This document shows, piece by piece, positions 1 through 9,955 of a stretch of DNA of 64,000 nucleotides. The translations under genes were made by a program, and so were the position numbers. Location: the NCBI GenBank assembly GCA_014803435.1, contig JACYFD010000004.1, positions 310,001 through 374,000 on the forward strand. The letters are read 5' to 3'. Every line of letters begins with the position of its first letter. Position 1 is the stretch's first letter. The notes beneath the pieces are model-generated. The model made no database searches and had not been told where the DNA came from. It saw only the letters and a list, made by a program, of their open reading frames with translations. Source of the stretch: Cellulosimicrobium terreum (GTDB lineage: Bacteria; Actinomycetota; Actinomycetes; Actinomycetales; Cellulomonadaceae).

Positions 1-30
1 CCGGCTGGACCCCGGGGAGTACTGACAGAC

Positions 31-68
31 CGACGGCCCGCCGCACCGGTCGGTGCAGCGGGCCGTCG
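31..68. terminator. Hairpin terminator candidate after fumC
   Basis: A perfect 11-bp inverted repeat (CGACGGCCCGC at 31-41 with its complement at 58-68) encloses a second 5-bp stem (GCACC 43-47 with GGTGC 52-56). It lies just past the fumC stop codon and would also fit the end of a gene entering from the left edge, so it may work in both directions. There is no T tract, as is common for GC-rich actinobacterial hairpins; terminator function is inferred. Confidence 0.6.
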
Positions 69-85
69 GCGAGAGCGCCGGGGGG

Positions 86-1519
86 TCAGGCCTGCGGCGG
101 GCGGGTCATCGACAGCACGTCCAGGGCCTCGTCGAGCTGGGCCTCGGTGACCTCGCCGCGCTCGACGAACCCGAGGTCGACCACGGCCTGGCGGACCGTG
201 AGGCCCGCCTTCACGGAGTGCTTCGCGACCTTCGCCGCGGCCTCGTACCCGATGACGCGGTTGAGCGGCGTGACGATCGACGGCGAGGACTCGGCGAACG
301 CGCGCGCCTTCTCGACGTTGGCCGTGATACCGGAGACGGCCCGGTCCGCGAGGACGCGCGACGCGTTCGCGAGCAGGCGGACCGACTCGAGCACGCCCTG
401 CGCGATCACGGGGATCTGCACGTTGAGCTCGAAGCTGCCCGACGCTCCGGCCCACGCGACCGTCGCGTCGTTGCCGATCACCCGAGCGGCGACCATGAGC
501 ACGGCCTCGGGCAGGACGGGGTTGACCTTGCCCGGCATGATCGAGCTGCCCGGCTGGAGATCGGGGATGAAGATCTCGCCCAGGCCCGTGTTGGGACCCG
601 AGCCCATCCAGCGCAGGTCGTTGCAGATCTTGGTGAGGGACACGGCGATGGTCCGCAGCGCTCCGGACAGCTCGACCAGGCCGTCACGCGCCGACTGCGC
701 CTCGAAGTGGTCGCGCGCCTCGGTCAGCGGGAGACCCGTGTCCTCGACCAGCAGGGCGATCACGCGCTGCGGGAACCCCGCGGGCGTGTTGATGCCCGTC
801 CCGACGGCGGTACCGCCGAGCGGGACCTCCGCGGCACGGGGGAGCGCGGCCTGGAGCCGCTCGATCCCGTAGCGGACGGCGGCGGCGTACCCGCCGAACT
901 CCTGGCCCAGCGTGACCGGCGTCGCGTCCATGAGGTGGGTGCGGCCGGACTTCACGACCGTGGCGAACTCGGCCGACTTGGCCTCGAGCTCGCCCGCGAG
1001 GTGCTCCAGCGCGGGGACGAGGTCGCGCACGACGCCCGCGGTGGCAGCGACGTGCACCGAGGTGGGGAACACGTCGTTGGAGGACTGCGACGCGTTGACG
1101 TGGTCGTTCGGGTGCACCTCGCGGCCGAGCGAACGGGTCGCGAGCGTCGCGAGGACCTCGTTGGTGTTCATGTTCGACGACGTCCCGGACCCCGTCTGGT
1201 AGACGTCCACCGGGAAGTGGGCGTCGTGGGCGCCGGACGCGACCTCGTCGGCGGCGGCGACGATCGCGGCGGCGATGTCCTCGTCGAGGACCCCCAGCTC
1301 GGCGTTCGCGCGCGCGGCGGCCTTCTTGACGCGGGCGAGGGCCTCGATGTGCCCGCGCTCGAGCGGCGTGCCGGAGATGGGGAAGTTCTCGACGGCGCGC
1401 TGCGTCTGCGCACGGTAGAGAGCGCGGGCGGGGACGCGCACCTCGCCCATCGTGTCGTGCTCGATGCGGAACTCGGTCGCTCCGGCGTCGGCGCCGGATC
1501 CGTCGGGGGTTGCAGTCAT
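86..1519 (-). CDS. fumC: Class II fumarate hydratase
   Basis: Predicted to interconvert fumarate and L-malate in the TCA cycle as a cytosolic homotetramer without an iron-sulfur cluster. The 477-aa protein is full length for the class. The [10 protein letters not shown] segment is at residues 109-118, the conserved THLMDATP histidine at 195, and the superfamily signature [11 protein letters not shown] at 324-334 carries the catalytic loop serine. ATG at 1519 is the only start that gives a normal N-terminus. A CAGGAT hexamer lies 7 nt before it and a Crp/GlxR-like palindrome about 50 nt before it, so the gene probably has its own promoter although carbonic anhydrase lies upstream on the same strand. 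Identification is very secure. Confidence 0.97.
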   Translation of the reverse strand: MTATPDGSGADAGATEFRIEHDTMGEVRVPARALYRAQTQRAVENFPISGTPLERGHIEALARVKKAAARANAELGVLDEDIAAAIVAAADEVASGAHDAHFPVDVYQTGSGTSSNMNTNEVLATLATRSLGREVHPNDHVNASQSSNDVFPTSVHVAATAGVVRDLVPALEHLAGELEAKSAEFATVVKSGRTHLMDATPVTLGQEFGGYAAAVRYGIERLQAALPRAAEVPLGGTAVGTGINTPAGFPQRVIALLVEDTGLPLTEARDHFEAQSARDGLVELSGALRTIAVSLTKICNDLRWMGSGPNTGLGEIFIPDLQPGSSIMPGKVNPVLPEAVLMVAARVIGNDATVAWAGASGSFELNVQIPVIAQGVLESVRLLANASRVLADRAVSGITANVEKARAFAESSPSIVTPLNRVIGYEAAAKVAKHSVKAGLTVRQAVVDLGFVERGEVTEAQLDEALDVLSMTRPPQA

Positions 1520-1526
1520 AGGGCCA

Positions 1527-1532
1527 ATCCTG
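1527..1532 (-). promoter_or_regulatory. Possible -10 of a leaderless fumC promoter
   Basis: CAGGAT on the minus strand, followed by 7 nt and the fumC ATG. The spacing matches the leaderless pattern seen repeatedly in this window, but the first base is C instead of T, so support is moderate. No clear -35 is visible. Confidence 0.4.
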
Positions 1533-1559
1533 CCGCACGGTGCCGTGTGCCAGGCAACC

Positions 1560-1579
1560 GGCGTGAGGGATCTCACGCC
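1560..1579. promoter_or_regulatory. Crp/GlxR-like palindrome upstream of fumC
   Basis: GGCGTGA-GGGATC-TCACGCC is a perfect 7+6+7 palindrome containing the GTGA-N6-TCAC core recognised by cAMP-receptor-type regulators (Crp, GlxR). It lies in the 86-bp gap between carbonic anhydrase and fumC, centred about 50 nt from the fumC start. Binding is inferred from the motif. Confidence 0.55.
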
Positions 1580-1605
1580 GTGCGGGCGGGTGGTGCGGTC
1601 CGCGA

Positions 1606-2262
1606 TCAGGCGTCGGTGAGGGGTGACTCGCCCACGTCGCCGACGACGTCCACGAGGTGGGCGCGACCCTCGGCGAAGTCGTACTCGACGCCGACGATCG
1701 CGCAACGCCCCTCGGCGACCGCCGCGGCGAGCCCGGCCGAGTACGAGTGGAGCATGTCGACCGTGTTGCGCACGTGCTCGCGCCGCAGGACGTCGGGGTC
1801 GATCGTCTCGAGGGAGCCACCGCCCGCGCTCGTGATCTTGGCGATCGACGGGATGACGCGGTCCACGACCGCGCGGACGAACCCGTTCGCCTGCGCGCCG
1901 GTCGTGAGGGTGTCGACGGCCGCGGCCACGGCGCCGCACGAGTCGTGCCCGAGCACCACGACGAGCGGCGCCGACAGGACGTCCACGCCGTACTCGATCG
2001 AACCGAGCACGGTGGTGTCCACGACGTGACCCGCGGTCCGCACGACGAACATGTCCCCGAGCCCCTGGTCGAAGATGATCTCCGCCGCGACGCGCGAGTC
2101 GGAGCACCCGAACAGGACGGTGTGCGGGTGCTGTGCGGCGGACGTCTCCCGGCGCCGGTCGGCGCCCTGGGACGGGTGCAGCGGTGCGTCGGCGACGAAC
2201 CGGTCGTTCCCGGCGCGCAGCGTCGCCCAGGCGTCGCTCGGTGTCAGTGGGTTGATCGTCAT
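1606..2262 (-). CDS. Beta-class carbonic anhydrase
   Basis: Predicted zinc enzyme that hydrates CO2 to bicarbonate, supplying carboxylases and buffering. The 218-aa sequence shows the beta-class metal site: C53-S-D55-S-R57, then H106-D-S-C109, so all three zinc ligands (C53, H106, C109) and the Asp-Arg dyad are present. ATG at 2262 gives the usual N-terminus, in which the conserved region begins with an A-W-x-x-L-x-x-G-N-x-R-F segment. No good Shine-Dalgarno is visible because a near-palindrome occupies that position. The gene is divergent from the sugar transporter and upstream of fumC on the same strand. Confidence 0.94.
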   Translation of the reverse strand: MTINPLTPSDAWATLRAGNDRFVADAPLHPSQGADRRRETSAAQHPHTVLFGCSDSRVAAEIIFDQGLGDMFVVRTAGHVVDTTVLGSIEYGVDVLSAPLVVVLGHDSCGAVAAAVDTLTTGAQANGFVRAVVDRVIPSIAKITSAGGGSLETIDPDVLRREHVRNTVDMLHSYSAGLAAAVAEGRCAIVGVEYDFAEGRAHLVDVVGDVGESPLTDA

Positions 2263-2279
2263 GGGGTGATCATCGCCCC
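2263..2279. promoter_or_regulatory. Near-palindrome abutting carbonic anhydrase start
   Basis: GGGGTGAT-C-ATCGCCCC forms an 8+1+8 inverted repeat with one T/G mismatch, directly against the carbonic anhydrase ATG and in the place of its ribosome-binding site. It could be an operator or an mRNA hairpin that blocks initiation. Function is not known. Confidence 0.4.
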
Positions 2280-2380
2280 GACCGGCACCTGGCGGCGACA
2301 TCGTTTCGTATGGCGGGCCTGTCCAGGCTGGTGTAGCCATTGAGGTGCAACGAACAGCAGATCTCGACGAAGGAGCCGAC

Positions 2381-3673
2381 GTGCGACGACGTCCCCGAGT
2401 GCTCACGGCCGCCGTCGCCCTGGCCGTGCTCGCACCGCTCGCGGCGTGCGGGCCGGGGGACGACGGGCCCCCCGTGCTCACCTGGTACATCAACCCGGAC
2501 GCCGGCGGTCAGGCCGAGATCGCCGCAGCGTGCACGGAGGCGGCGGACGGTGCGTACCGGGTCGTGACGGAGCTGCTGCCGCGCGACGCCGCGTCCCAGC
2601 GCGAGCAGCTCGCGCGTCGGCTGGCGGCGAAGGACTCGTCGATCGACCTCATGAGCCTGGACCCGGTGTTCATCGCGGAGTTCGCCGAGGCGGGGTTCCT
2701 CGCACCGGTGCCCGACGACGTCGCCGACGCCACGACCAAGGACGTGGTCCAGGGTGCGATCGACGCGTCGACGTGGAAGGACGAGCTCGTCGCGATCCCG
2801 TTCTGGGCCAACACGCAGCTTCTCTGGTATCGCAAGTCGGTCGCGAAGGCGGCCGGGCTCGACATGTCGAAGCCCGTCACGTGGGACCAGATCATCGAGG
2901 CGGCGGGCGACCAGGACAAGTACCTCGCGGTCCAGGGCCTCAAGGCGGAGTCGCTGACCGTGTGGATCAACGCGCTCGTCGAGGGTGGCGGCGGACACAT
3001 CCTGGAGAACCCGGAGGCGCCTGCGGAGGAGCTGACGCTCGGTCTCGAGAGCGAGGCGGGCCAGGAGGCGGCCCGGATCATCGGCGACATCGGCACCTCG
3101 GGCGTGGGTGGCCCCGGCCTGCCGAGCGAGGACGAGCCGGCGTCGCTCACCCTGTTCCAGGGTGACCGCGGGTCGTTCATGGTCAACTGGCCGTTCGTCT
3201 GGTCGTCGACGGCGACCGCGGTCGACGACGGTTCGCAGGACCAGGCGCTCCTCGACGACATCGGCTGGGCCCTGTACCCGCAGACGATCGAGGGCAAGGA
3301 CACCCGCCCGCCCTACGGCGGCATCAGCCTGGGGATCGGTGAGTACGGCGCCCACACGGACCTCGCGTACGAGGCGTCCGAGTGCATCGTCAGCCCGGAG
3401 AACCAGGCCCAGTACTTCGTGACCAACGGGAACCCGGCGGCGAGCATCAAGGCGTACGACGACCCGGACGTGCAGAAGGCCTTCCCCATGTACGACGTCA
3501 TCCGCGACTCGCTCGACCAGGCGGCCCCTCGGCCGCAGACCCCGTTCTACAACGAGGTGTCGACCGGGCTGCAGCAGACCTGGTACCCGCCGGCCGACGC
3601 CGACCCGGACACGACGCCCGAGGTGTCGACCGACTTCATCACCGCCGTCCTGCGAGGGGAGCGACTCCTGTGA
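2381..3673 (+). CDS. lpqY: LpqY-type sugar-binding lipoprotein
   Basis: Extracellular solute-binding lipoprotein of a carbohydrate ABC importer. The GTG start is chosen because AAGGAG lies 9-10 nt upstream and gives a short signal peptide with lipobox L20-A-A-C23. The mature domain shares distinctive segments with mycobacterial LpqY, the trehalose-binding protein: LARRL near residue 80, AEFAEAG, NTQLLWYR, VNWPFV, and a C-terminal YPMYDVIRDSL followed by RPQTPFYNEVS. The gene heads a four-gene set in the order lpqY-sugA-sugB-sugC and overlaps the next gene by 4 nt. Trehalose as substrate is inferred from homology to LpqY, recalled rather than searched. Confidence 0.85.
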   Translation: MRRRPRVLTAAVALAVLAPLAACGPGDDGPPVLTWYINPDAGGQAEIAAACTEAADGAYRVVTELLPRDAASQREQLARRLAAKDSSIDLMSLDPVFIAEFAEAGFLAPVPDDVADATTKDVVQGAIDASTWKDELVAIPFWANTQLLWYRKSVAKAAGLDMSKPVTWDQIIEAAGDQDKYLAVQGLKAESLTVWINALVEGGGGHILENPEAPAEELTLGLESEAGQEAARIIGDIGTSGVGGPGLPSEDEPASLTLFQGDRGSFMVNWPFVWSSTATAVDDGSQDQALLDDIGWALYPQTIEGKDTRPPYGGISLGIGEYGAHTDLAYEASECIVSPENQAQYFVTNGNPAASIKAYDDPDVQKAFPMYDVIRDSLDQAAPRPQTPFYNEVSTGLQQTWYPPADADPDTTPEVSTDFITAVLRGERLL

Positions 3674-4659
3674 GCACCTCCACCGAACGTCCCGGCCGCG
3701 CGTCCGAGCGGTCGCCCGGCACGGGTCGTGGGGCGCCCGACGCCGCCGCGAAGGCCGCGCGCAGCGACCGCGCGCGGTCCGAGGCCAGGCTCGGTTGGCT
3801 CCTCGCCGGCCCGGCGTTCGTCGTCATGCTCGCCGTCACGCTGTACCCGATCTTGCAGGCCACCTACGACTCGCTGTTCAACTACAAGCTCACGGCGCCC
3901 GAGGACCGCGCGTTCGTCGGGCTGAACAACTACGTCGTGATCCTCACCGACCCGGTGTGGTGGCGGGACATGGGCGTGACGGTGTTCATCACGGTCGTGA
4001 CCGTCGCCGTCGAGCTCGTGCTGGGCTTCGCGCTCGCGCTCGTCATGCACCGCGCCATCAAGCGTCTCCGCGGGCTGCTGCGCACGGCGATCCTCGTGCC
4101 GTACGGGATCATCACGGTCGTCTCGGCCTTCGCCTGGTTCTACGCGTTCGACATCACGTCCGGCTACGTCAACAACTGGTTCGACTGGGTGCCGGGCGTC
4201 GGCCCGGACCTCAACTGGTTCGCCCAGCAGGGAACGAGCCTGTTCGTCATCATCGCGTCCGAGGTCTGGAAGACGACCCCGTTCATCTCGCTCCTGCTCC
4301 TCGCCGGGCTGGCCCAGGTTCCTGGTGAGCTGGAGGAGGCCGCGAAGGTCGACGGCGCGACCGCGTGGCAGCGGTTCACGCGGGTCATCATCCCGAACAT
4401 GAAGGCCGCCATCATGGTCGCGGTCCTGTTCCGCGCGCTCGACGCCTTCCGCATCTTCGACAACGTGTACATCATGACGAACGGTGCGAACAACACCGAG
4501 GTGCTCTCCCTGCTCGCGTACCGCACGTCGATCGGGCAGCTGCAGATCGGCATGGGCTCGGCGATCTCGGTGCTCCTGTTCCTGTGCGTGATGCTCATCT
4601 GCTTCGTGGCGATCAAGCTCTTCAAGGTCGATCTGGCCGGCGCGAGGGGGGAGAAGTGA
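3670..4659 (+). CDS. sugA: SugA-type sugar ABC transporter permease
   Basis: Inner-membrane permease of the LpqY-SugABC-type importer, 329 aa. About 45 hydrophilic residues precede the first membrane segment (WLLAGPAFVVMLAVTLYPI), with five further hydrophobic segments. The ATPase-contact EAA loop reads EEAAKVDGATAWQRF near residues 220-235. Segments such as LVMHRAI, EVWKTTPF and LDAFRIFDN closely resemble mycobacterial SugA. GTG at 3670 overlaps the preceding TGA (GTGA), implying translational coupling, and the stop shares one base with the sugB ATG. Confidence 0.86.
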   Translation: MSTSTERPGRASERSPGTGRGAPDAAAKAARSDRARSEARLGWLLAGPAFVVMLAVTLYPILQATYDSLFNYKLTAPEDRAFVGLNNYVVILTDPVWWRDMGVTVFITVVTVAVELVLGFALALVMHRAIKRLRGLLRTAILVPYGIITVVSAFAWFYAFDITSGYVNNWFDWVPGVGPDLNWFAQQGTSLFVIIASEVWKTTPFISLLLLAGLAQVPGELEEAAKVDGATAWQRFTRVIIPNMKAAIMVAVLFRALDAFRIFDNVYIMTNGANNTEVLSLLAYRTSIGQLQIGMGSAISVLLFLCVMLICFVAIKLFKVDLAGARGEK

Positions 4660-5510
4660 TGGGCGGCGTCCTGAGCACCCGCGCGAAGGTCTGGTGGGCG
4701 GTCATCACGGTCGTCGTGCTCGTCGGCTCCCTGTTCCCGGTGCTGTCGATCTTCATGACGAGCTTCAAGTCGTCGAGCGACCTCAACTCCGGCACGTTCC
4801 TGCCGCCCCGGTGGACCACCGACAACTACGAGCAGATCCTCGCCACCGGGGGATCGGCGCAGGACCTGTTCCTGTCCGCGCTGCGCAACTCGATCGGCAT
4901 CTCGCTCATCGCGACCGTCATCGCCGTCGTCCTCGCGACCCTCGCGGCCTACGCGATCGCGCGGCTCGACTTCCCGGGCAAGCGCCTGATCCTCACGACG
5001 GCGCTCGGCGTGTCGATCTTCCCCGTCGTCTCGATCGTCACGCCGCTGTTCAACCTGTGGCGCAACATCGGCCTGTACGACACATGGCTCGGCCTCATCA
5101 TCCCGTACCTGTCCCTCACCCTGCCGATCTCCATCTGGACGCTGGCCGCGTTCTTCCGGCAGATCCCGTGGGAGCTCGAGCAGGCGGCGCAGGTCGACGG
5201 CGCGACGCAGTGGCAGGCGTTCCGCAAGGCGATCGTCCCGCTCGCCGCACCCGGCGTCTTCACGACGGCGCTCATCGCGTTCTTCATCGCCTGGAACGAC
5301 TTCGTGTACGGCATCTCCCTGACGTCGACGGACGCCGCGCGCCCGGTGCCCGCGGCGCTCGCCTTCTTCACCGGCGCGTCGTACTTCGAGGAACCCACCG
5401 GAGCGATCTCCGCGGCCGCGGTCGTCGTCACGATCCCGGTCGTCGTCCTCGTCGTCCTCTTCCAGCGTCAGATCGTGTCCGGCCTGACGCAGGGGGCGGT
5501 GAAGGGATGA
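4659..5510 (+). CDS. sugB: SugB-type sugar ABC transporter permease
   Basis: Second membrane subunit of the sugar importer, 283 aa, with six hydrophobic segments. The first spans roughly residues 10-32. The EAA loop is EQAAQVDGATQWQAF near residues 185-200, the coupling helix that contacts the ATPase. It belongs to the MalG-like family. It starts at an ATG sharing one base with the sugA stop (TGATG), so the two permeases are probably made in equal amounts. A 73-bp gap with three CACCACG-like repeats follows before sugC. Confidence 0.88.
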   Translation: MGGVLSTRAKVWWAVITVVVLVGSLFPVLSIFMTSFKSSSDLNSGTFLPPRWTTDNYEQILATGGSAQDLFLSALRNSIGISLIATVIAVVLATLAAYAIARLDFPGKRLILTTALGVSIFPVVSIVTPLFNLWRNIGLYDTWLGLIIPYLSLTLPISIWTLAAFFRQIPWELEQAAQVDGATQWQAFRKAIVPLAAPGVFTTALIAFFIAWNDFVYGISLTSTDAARPVPAALAFFTGASYFEEPTGAISAAAVVVTIPVVVLVVLFQRQIVSGLTQGAVKG

Positions 5511-5583
5511 GCCCCATCCCGGTCCACGGCACGAGGTCCACGCCCGCACCACGAGCACCACGCGCACCACGAGGAGAGAGCTG

Positions 5584-6837
<1,254 letters not shown>

Positions 6838-6855
6838 CCCTGCGGGCCGCGCCGG

Positions 6856-7839
6856 TCAGGCGGCGTCGGCCGTGAGCTCCGATCGCCGGGGCGGGTTCGC
6901 GCCGGCACGCGAGACCGTGATGGCGGCGACGGCGGCGCAACGTTCGAGCAGGGCCGTGAGCGTGTGCGCGTCGATGGCGCGCAGCGACTCGCGGTTGTCC
7001 GCTCCGAGCAGTCCCGCGTCCCACAGACCGTCGACGAGCGCGCCCATGAACGAGTCGCCCGCCCCGACGGTGTCGACGACGCTCACCCGCGGGGCGGCGA
7101 CGTGCAGGTCACCCGACGCGGTCAGCGCGATCGCGCCCTCCCCACCGAGCGTCACCACCACGAGCGCCGGCCCGAGCGCGAGCCACCCGCGCGCGACCGC
7201 GACCGCGTCCGTCCCGGGTGCCAGCCACTCGAGGTCCTCGTCGCTGACCTTCACGACGTCCGCGAGCGCCACGATCTCCTCGATGCGGCGACGTGCGTCG
7301 GCCGGGTCGCCCATGAGCGCGGGCCGTGCGTTGGGGTCGTACGTGATCGTCGCGGTGGGGCGCGCGGACGCGACGAGGTCGCGGACGTCGCTCGCGCCCG
7401 GCTCGAGGACGGCCGCGATCGACCCGGTGTGCACGGCGAGCGTGGACGGGACGACGGACGTGCCTGCGGGGACCCGCCACTCGAGGTCGAACTCGTAGGT
7501 CGCGGCGCCCTGGGCGTCGAGGTGCGCCGTCGCGACGCTCGTGGAGCCCGCGTCCGTGCTCCCGGGCGTGAGCGTCACCGCCGAGTCGTCGAGCCACGAG
7601 CGGATCGCGCCACCGTGCGCGTCGTCCGCGATCCAGGTCGCGAGGCGTGCGTCGCGACCCAGGCGCCCGAGCGTGAGCGCGACATTCGCCAGGCTCCCAC
7701 CCGGGTGCTCGTCCACGCTGCCGTCGCCGCGGTGGACCACGTCGATGAGCGCCTCGCCCACGACGAGCACGTGCCCGTCGGCGGCCTCGGACGTGCGGTC
7801 CGAGGTCGCAACGGTGCTGGGGGTGTGCGGGGCGCTCAT
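6856..7839 (-). CDS. PfkB-family carbohydrate kinase (fructokinase-like)
   Basis: Predicted ATP-dependent sugar kinase, 327 aa. The N-terminal substrate region reads GEALIDVVHRGDG and EHPGGSLANVALTLGRLG (PfkB signature 1), and signature 2 appears as DTVGAGDSFMGAL, with the catalytic aspartate in GAGD. Length and motifs fit fructokinase-type members, but the sugar cannot be fixed from sequence. GGAGG precedes the ATG, which overlaps the xseB stop by 4 nt (ATGA). It lies convergent to the sugar importer and may act on imported sugar, though it is transcribed with the exonuclease gene. Confidence 0.88.
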   Translation of the reverse strand: MSAPHTPSTVATSDRTSEAADGHVLVVGEALIDVVHRGDGSVDEHPGGSLANVALTLGRLGRDARLATWIADDAHGGAIRSWLDDSAVTLTPGSTDAGSTSVATAHLDAQGAATYEFDLEWRVPAGTSVVPSTLAVHTGSIAAVLEPGASDVRDLVASARPTATITYDPNARPALMGDPADARRRIEEIVALADVVKVSDEDLEWLAPGTDAVAVARGWLALGPALVVVTLGGEGAIALTASGDLHVAAPRVSVVDTVGAGDSFMGALVDGLWDAGLLGADNRESLRAIDAHTLTALLERCAAVAAITVSRAGANPPRRSELTADAA

Positions 7840-8147
7840 CGGGGTCCTCCGGTGGTGTCGTCGTTCGTGTCGTCGTCCTGGTCGGCGGAGGCGTGGCCCG
7901 GCCCCCCGGCGCGGGCGGCGTCGAGGCGGACGCGGGCGCCGTCGAGCCACTCCTGGCAGCGTGCGGCGAGAGCCTCGCCGCGCTCCCAGAGCACGAGCGA
8001 CGCCTCCAGCGGCTCGCCGCCGGCCTCGAGCCTCGCCACGACCTGGACGAGCTCGTCGCGCGCCTCCTCGTAGCCCAGAGCGGCAACGTCTGCGGGGATC
8101 TCTCCGGGCGTGGCTGCGGGAGCGTCTGTGGATCTCGCCTCGTTCAC
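7836..8147 (-). CDS. xseB: Exodeoxyribonuclease VII small subunit
   Basis: Small subunit of exonuclease VII, which degrades single-stranded DNA with XseA. The conserved core GYEEARDELVQVVARLEAGG leads into PLEASLVLWERGEALAARCQ, the typical XseB coiled hairpin, in a 103-aa protein with a short N-terminal extension and an acidic tail. The best start is GTG at 8147, although the ribosome-binding site is weak. The gene is separated from xseA by an ABC-F gene on the opposite strand, which is unusual because the two are normally adjacent. It is translationally coupled to the downstream PfkB kinase. Confidence 0.9.
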   Translation of the reverse strand: MNEARSTDAPAATPGEIPADVAALGYEEARDELVQVVARLEAGGEPLEASLVLWERGEALAARCQEWLDGARVRLDAARAGGPGHASADQDDDTNDDTTGGPR

Positions 8148-8202
8148 GAGGGACAGTCAACCTCATCCCGGTGACAGCGTGCCCCTCGCGTCCACGCCTG
8201 GC

Positions 8203-8244
8203 GGCTCTCGACGCCCGGCTCTCGACGCCCGGCTCTCGACCGCG
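8203..8244. repeat. 14-bp tandem repeat, about 2.7 copies
   Basis: GGCTCTCGACGCCC occurs at 8203-8216 and 8217-8230, and a third copy beginning GGCTCTCGAC at 8231 then diverges. It lies between xseB and the ABC-F gene, where the promoters of both divergent genes must be. No function is assigned. Confidence 0.75.
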
Positions 8245-8253
8245 GGCGCCGGT

Positions 8254-8300
8254 GCAATGGAATTGCCTCGGGCCGGCCCCCCGGGGGACCCTTCGAGGCA
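8254..8300 (+). promoter_or_regulatory. Overlapping hairpins in the ABC-F leader
   Basis: Two mutually exclusive stems can be drawn. GCAAT (8254-8258) pairs with ATTGC (8262-8266). TGCCTCG (8264-8270) pairs with CGAGGCA (8294-8300), which contains the GAGG ribosome-binding site and the first base of the ABC-F ATG. The second stem would hide the start. This resembles leader attenuation known for some antibiotic-resistance ABC-F genes, but that link is inference. Confidence 0.4.
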
Positions 8301-9919
8301 TGGGACACCTGGAGGTGGCGCACGTCGAGCACGTGCTGCCGGACGGCCGCACGCTGCTCGACGACGTCTCGTTCCGGGTGCCCGAGGGCAGCGTCACCGC
8401 CCTCGTGGGTCCCAACGGCGCGGGCAAGACCACGCTGCTGCGGCTGCTGTCGGGCGAGCTGGCCCCGCAGGCCGGGACCGTGTCGGTGACCGGAGGTCTC
8501 GGCGTCATGCCGCAGTTCGTCGGCTCGGTGCGCGACGCGAGCACGGTCCGCGACCTGTTGATCGCTGTCGCCCCGCCGCGGGTCCGAGACGCCGCGCGCG
8601 CCGTCGACGACGCCGAGACCGCGATCATGACGACCGACGACGAGCCCACCCAGATGGCGTACGCCCAGGCGCTGTCGGACTGGGCCGAGGTGCAGGGCTA
8701 CGAGGCGGAGACGCTGTGGGACCTGTGCACGACCGCGGCGCTCGGCGTCGGCTACGAGACGGCGCGCTGGCGCGAGGTGCGCACGCTGTCCGGCGGCGAG
8801 CAGAAGCGACTGGTCCTCGAGGTGCTGCTGCGCGGGACCGACGAGGTGCTGCTGCTGGACGAGCCGGACAACTACCTCGACGTCCCGGGCAAGCGGTGGC
8901 TCGAGGAGCAGCTGCGGGCCACGCGCAAGACCGTCATGTTCGTCTCGCACGACCGCGAGCTGCTGGCGCGCTCCGCCGGCCGGATCGTGGCGCTCGAGCC
9001 GGGGCCCGCCGGCGCGGACGCGTGGGTGCACGGCGGCTCGTTCGAGACCTTCCACGAGGCGCGGCGCGAGCGGTTCGCCCGGTTCGAGGAGCTGCGCAGG
9101 CGCTGGGACGAGAAGCACGCGCAGCTCAAGCGGCTGGTGGTCGACCTGCGCCGCGCCGCGACCATGAGCCACGAGATGGCCTCGCGCTATCGTGCGGCCC
9201 AGACCCGGCTCGCCAAGTTCGAGGAGGCGGGACCGCCGCCCGAGCCGCCCCGCGAGCAGGACATCACCATGCGGCTGCACGGCGGTCGGACCGGGCTGCG
9301 CGCGGTGACCTGCGAGGCGCTCGAGCTCACCGGCCTGATGAAGCCGTTCGACCTCGAGGTGTTCTACGGCGAGCGCGTCGCGGTGCTGGGATCCAACGGG
9401 TCCGGCAAGTCGCACTTCCTGCGGCTGCTCGGCGGCGACGACGTCGCGCACACCGGCGCCTGGCGCCTGGGCGCCCGCGTCGTGCCCGGGCTGTTCGCCC
9501 AGACGCACGCCCACCCGGAGCTGTTCGGCCGCACGCTGCTGGACATCCTGTGGGCCGACCACGCCAGGAACCGCGGGCAGGCGATGTCGGCCCTGCGTCG
9601 CTACGAGCTGACGGTGGCGGCCGAGCGGCCGTTCGAACGCCTCTCCGGCGGGCAGCAGGCGCGGTTCCAGATCCTCCTGCTCGAGCTCTCCGGGTGCACC
9701 GCGCTGTTCCTCGACGAGCCCACGGACAACCTCGACCTGGAGTCCGCCGAGGCGCTGCAGGAGGGGCTCGAGGCCTTCGACGGCACCGTCCTCGCCGTCA
9801 CCCACGACCGCTGGTTCGCGCGCGGGTTCGACCGGTTCCTCGTGTTCGGTGCCGACGGCGTCGTGCGCGAGACCTCCGAGCCCGTGTGGGACGAGGGCCG
9901 CGTCGCCCGCGCGAGGTAG
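8300..9919 (+). CDS. ABC-F family ATPase (ribosome-acting type)
   Basis: A 539-aa protein with two ATPase domains and no membrane segment, the hallmark of ABC-F proteins that act on ribosomes. Domain 1 has Walker A GPNGAGKT (37-44), signature LSGGEQ and LLLDEPDN. Domain 2 has Walker A GSNGSGKS near 364-371, signature LSGGQQ and FLDEPTDN. The basic linker between them (about 250-330, rich in R and K) is where ABC-F proteins reach toward the ribosomal tRNA site. ATG at 8300 is preceded by GAGG at close spacing. It could give antibiotic resistance or be a housekeeping translation factor; sequence alone does not decide. It sits between xseB and xseA on the opposite strand. Confidence 0.85.
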   Translation: MGHLEVAHVEHVLPDGRTLLDDVSFRVPEGSVTALVGPNGAGKTTLLRLLSGELAPQAGTVSVTGGLGVMPQFVGSVRDASTVRDLLIAVAPPRVRDAARAVDDAETAIMTTDDEPTQMAYAQALSDWAEVQGYEAETLWDLCTTAALGVGYETARWREVRTLSGGEQKRLVLEVLLRGTDEVLLLDEPDNYLDVPGKRWLEEQLRATRKTVMFVSHDRELLARSAGRIVALEPGPAGADAWVHGGSFETFHEARRERFARFEELRRRWDEKHAQLKRLVVDLRRAATMSHEMASRYRAAQTRLAKFEEAGPPPEPPREQDITMRLHGGRTGLRAVTCEALELTGLMKPFDLEVFYGERVAVLGSNGSGKSHFLRLLGGDDVAHTGAWRLGARVVPGLFAQTHAHPELFGRTLLDILWADHARNRGQAMSALRRYELTVAAERPFERLSGGQQARFQILLLELSGCTALFLDEPTDNLDLESAEALQEGLEAFDGTVLAVTHDRWFARGFDRFLVFGADGVVRETSEPVWDEGRVARAR

Positions 9920-9955
9920 GACCACAAGCCGCGACGTAGAGCCCAGGTCGCGCTG

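Noticed and set aside
2-25. Possible C-terminus of a plus-strand gene (seven codons and TGA) at the left edge
   Set aside because: Only seven codons are visible and they match no recognisable family. The hairpin at 31-68 is compatible with such a gene but does not prove it.
53-2029. Long plus-strand open frame opposite fumC and carbonic anhydrase
   Set aside because: It is an antisense frame created by high GC content, rich in R, D and G with no motifs. The minus-strand genes are secure.
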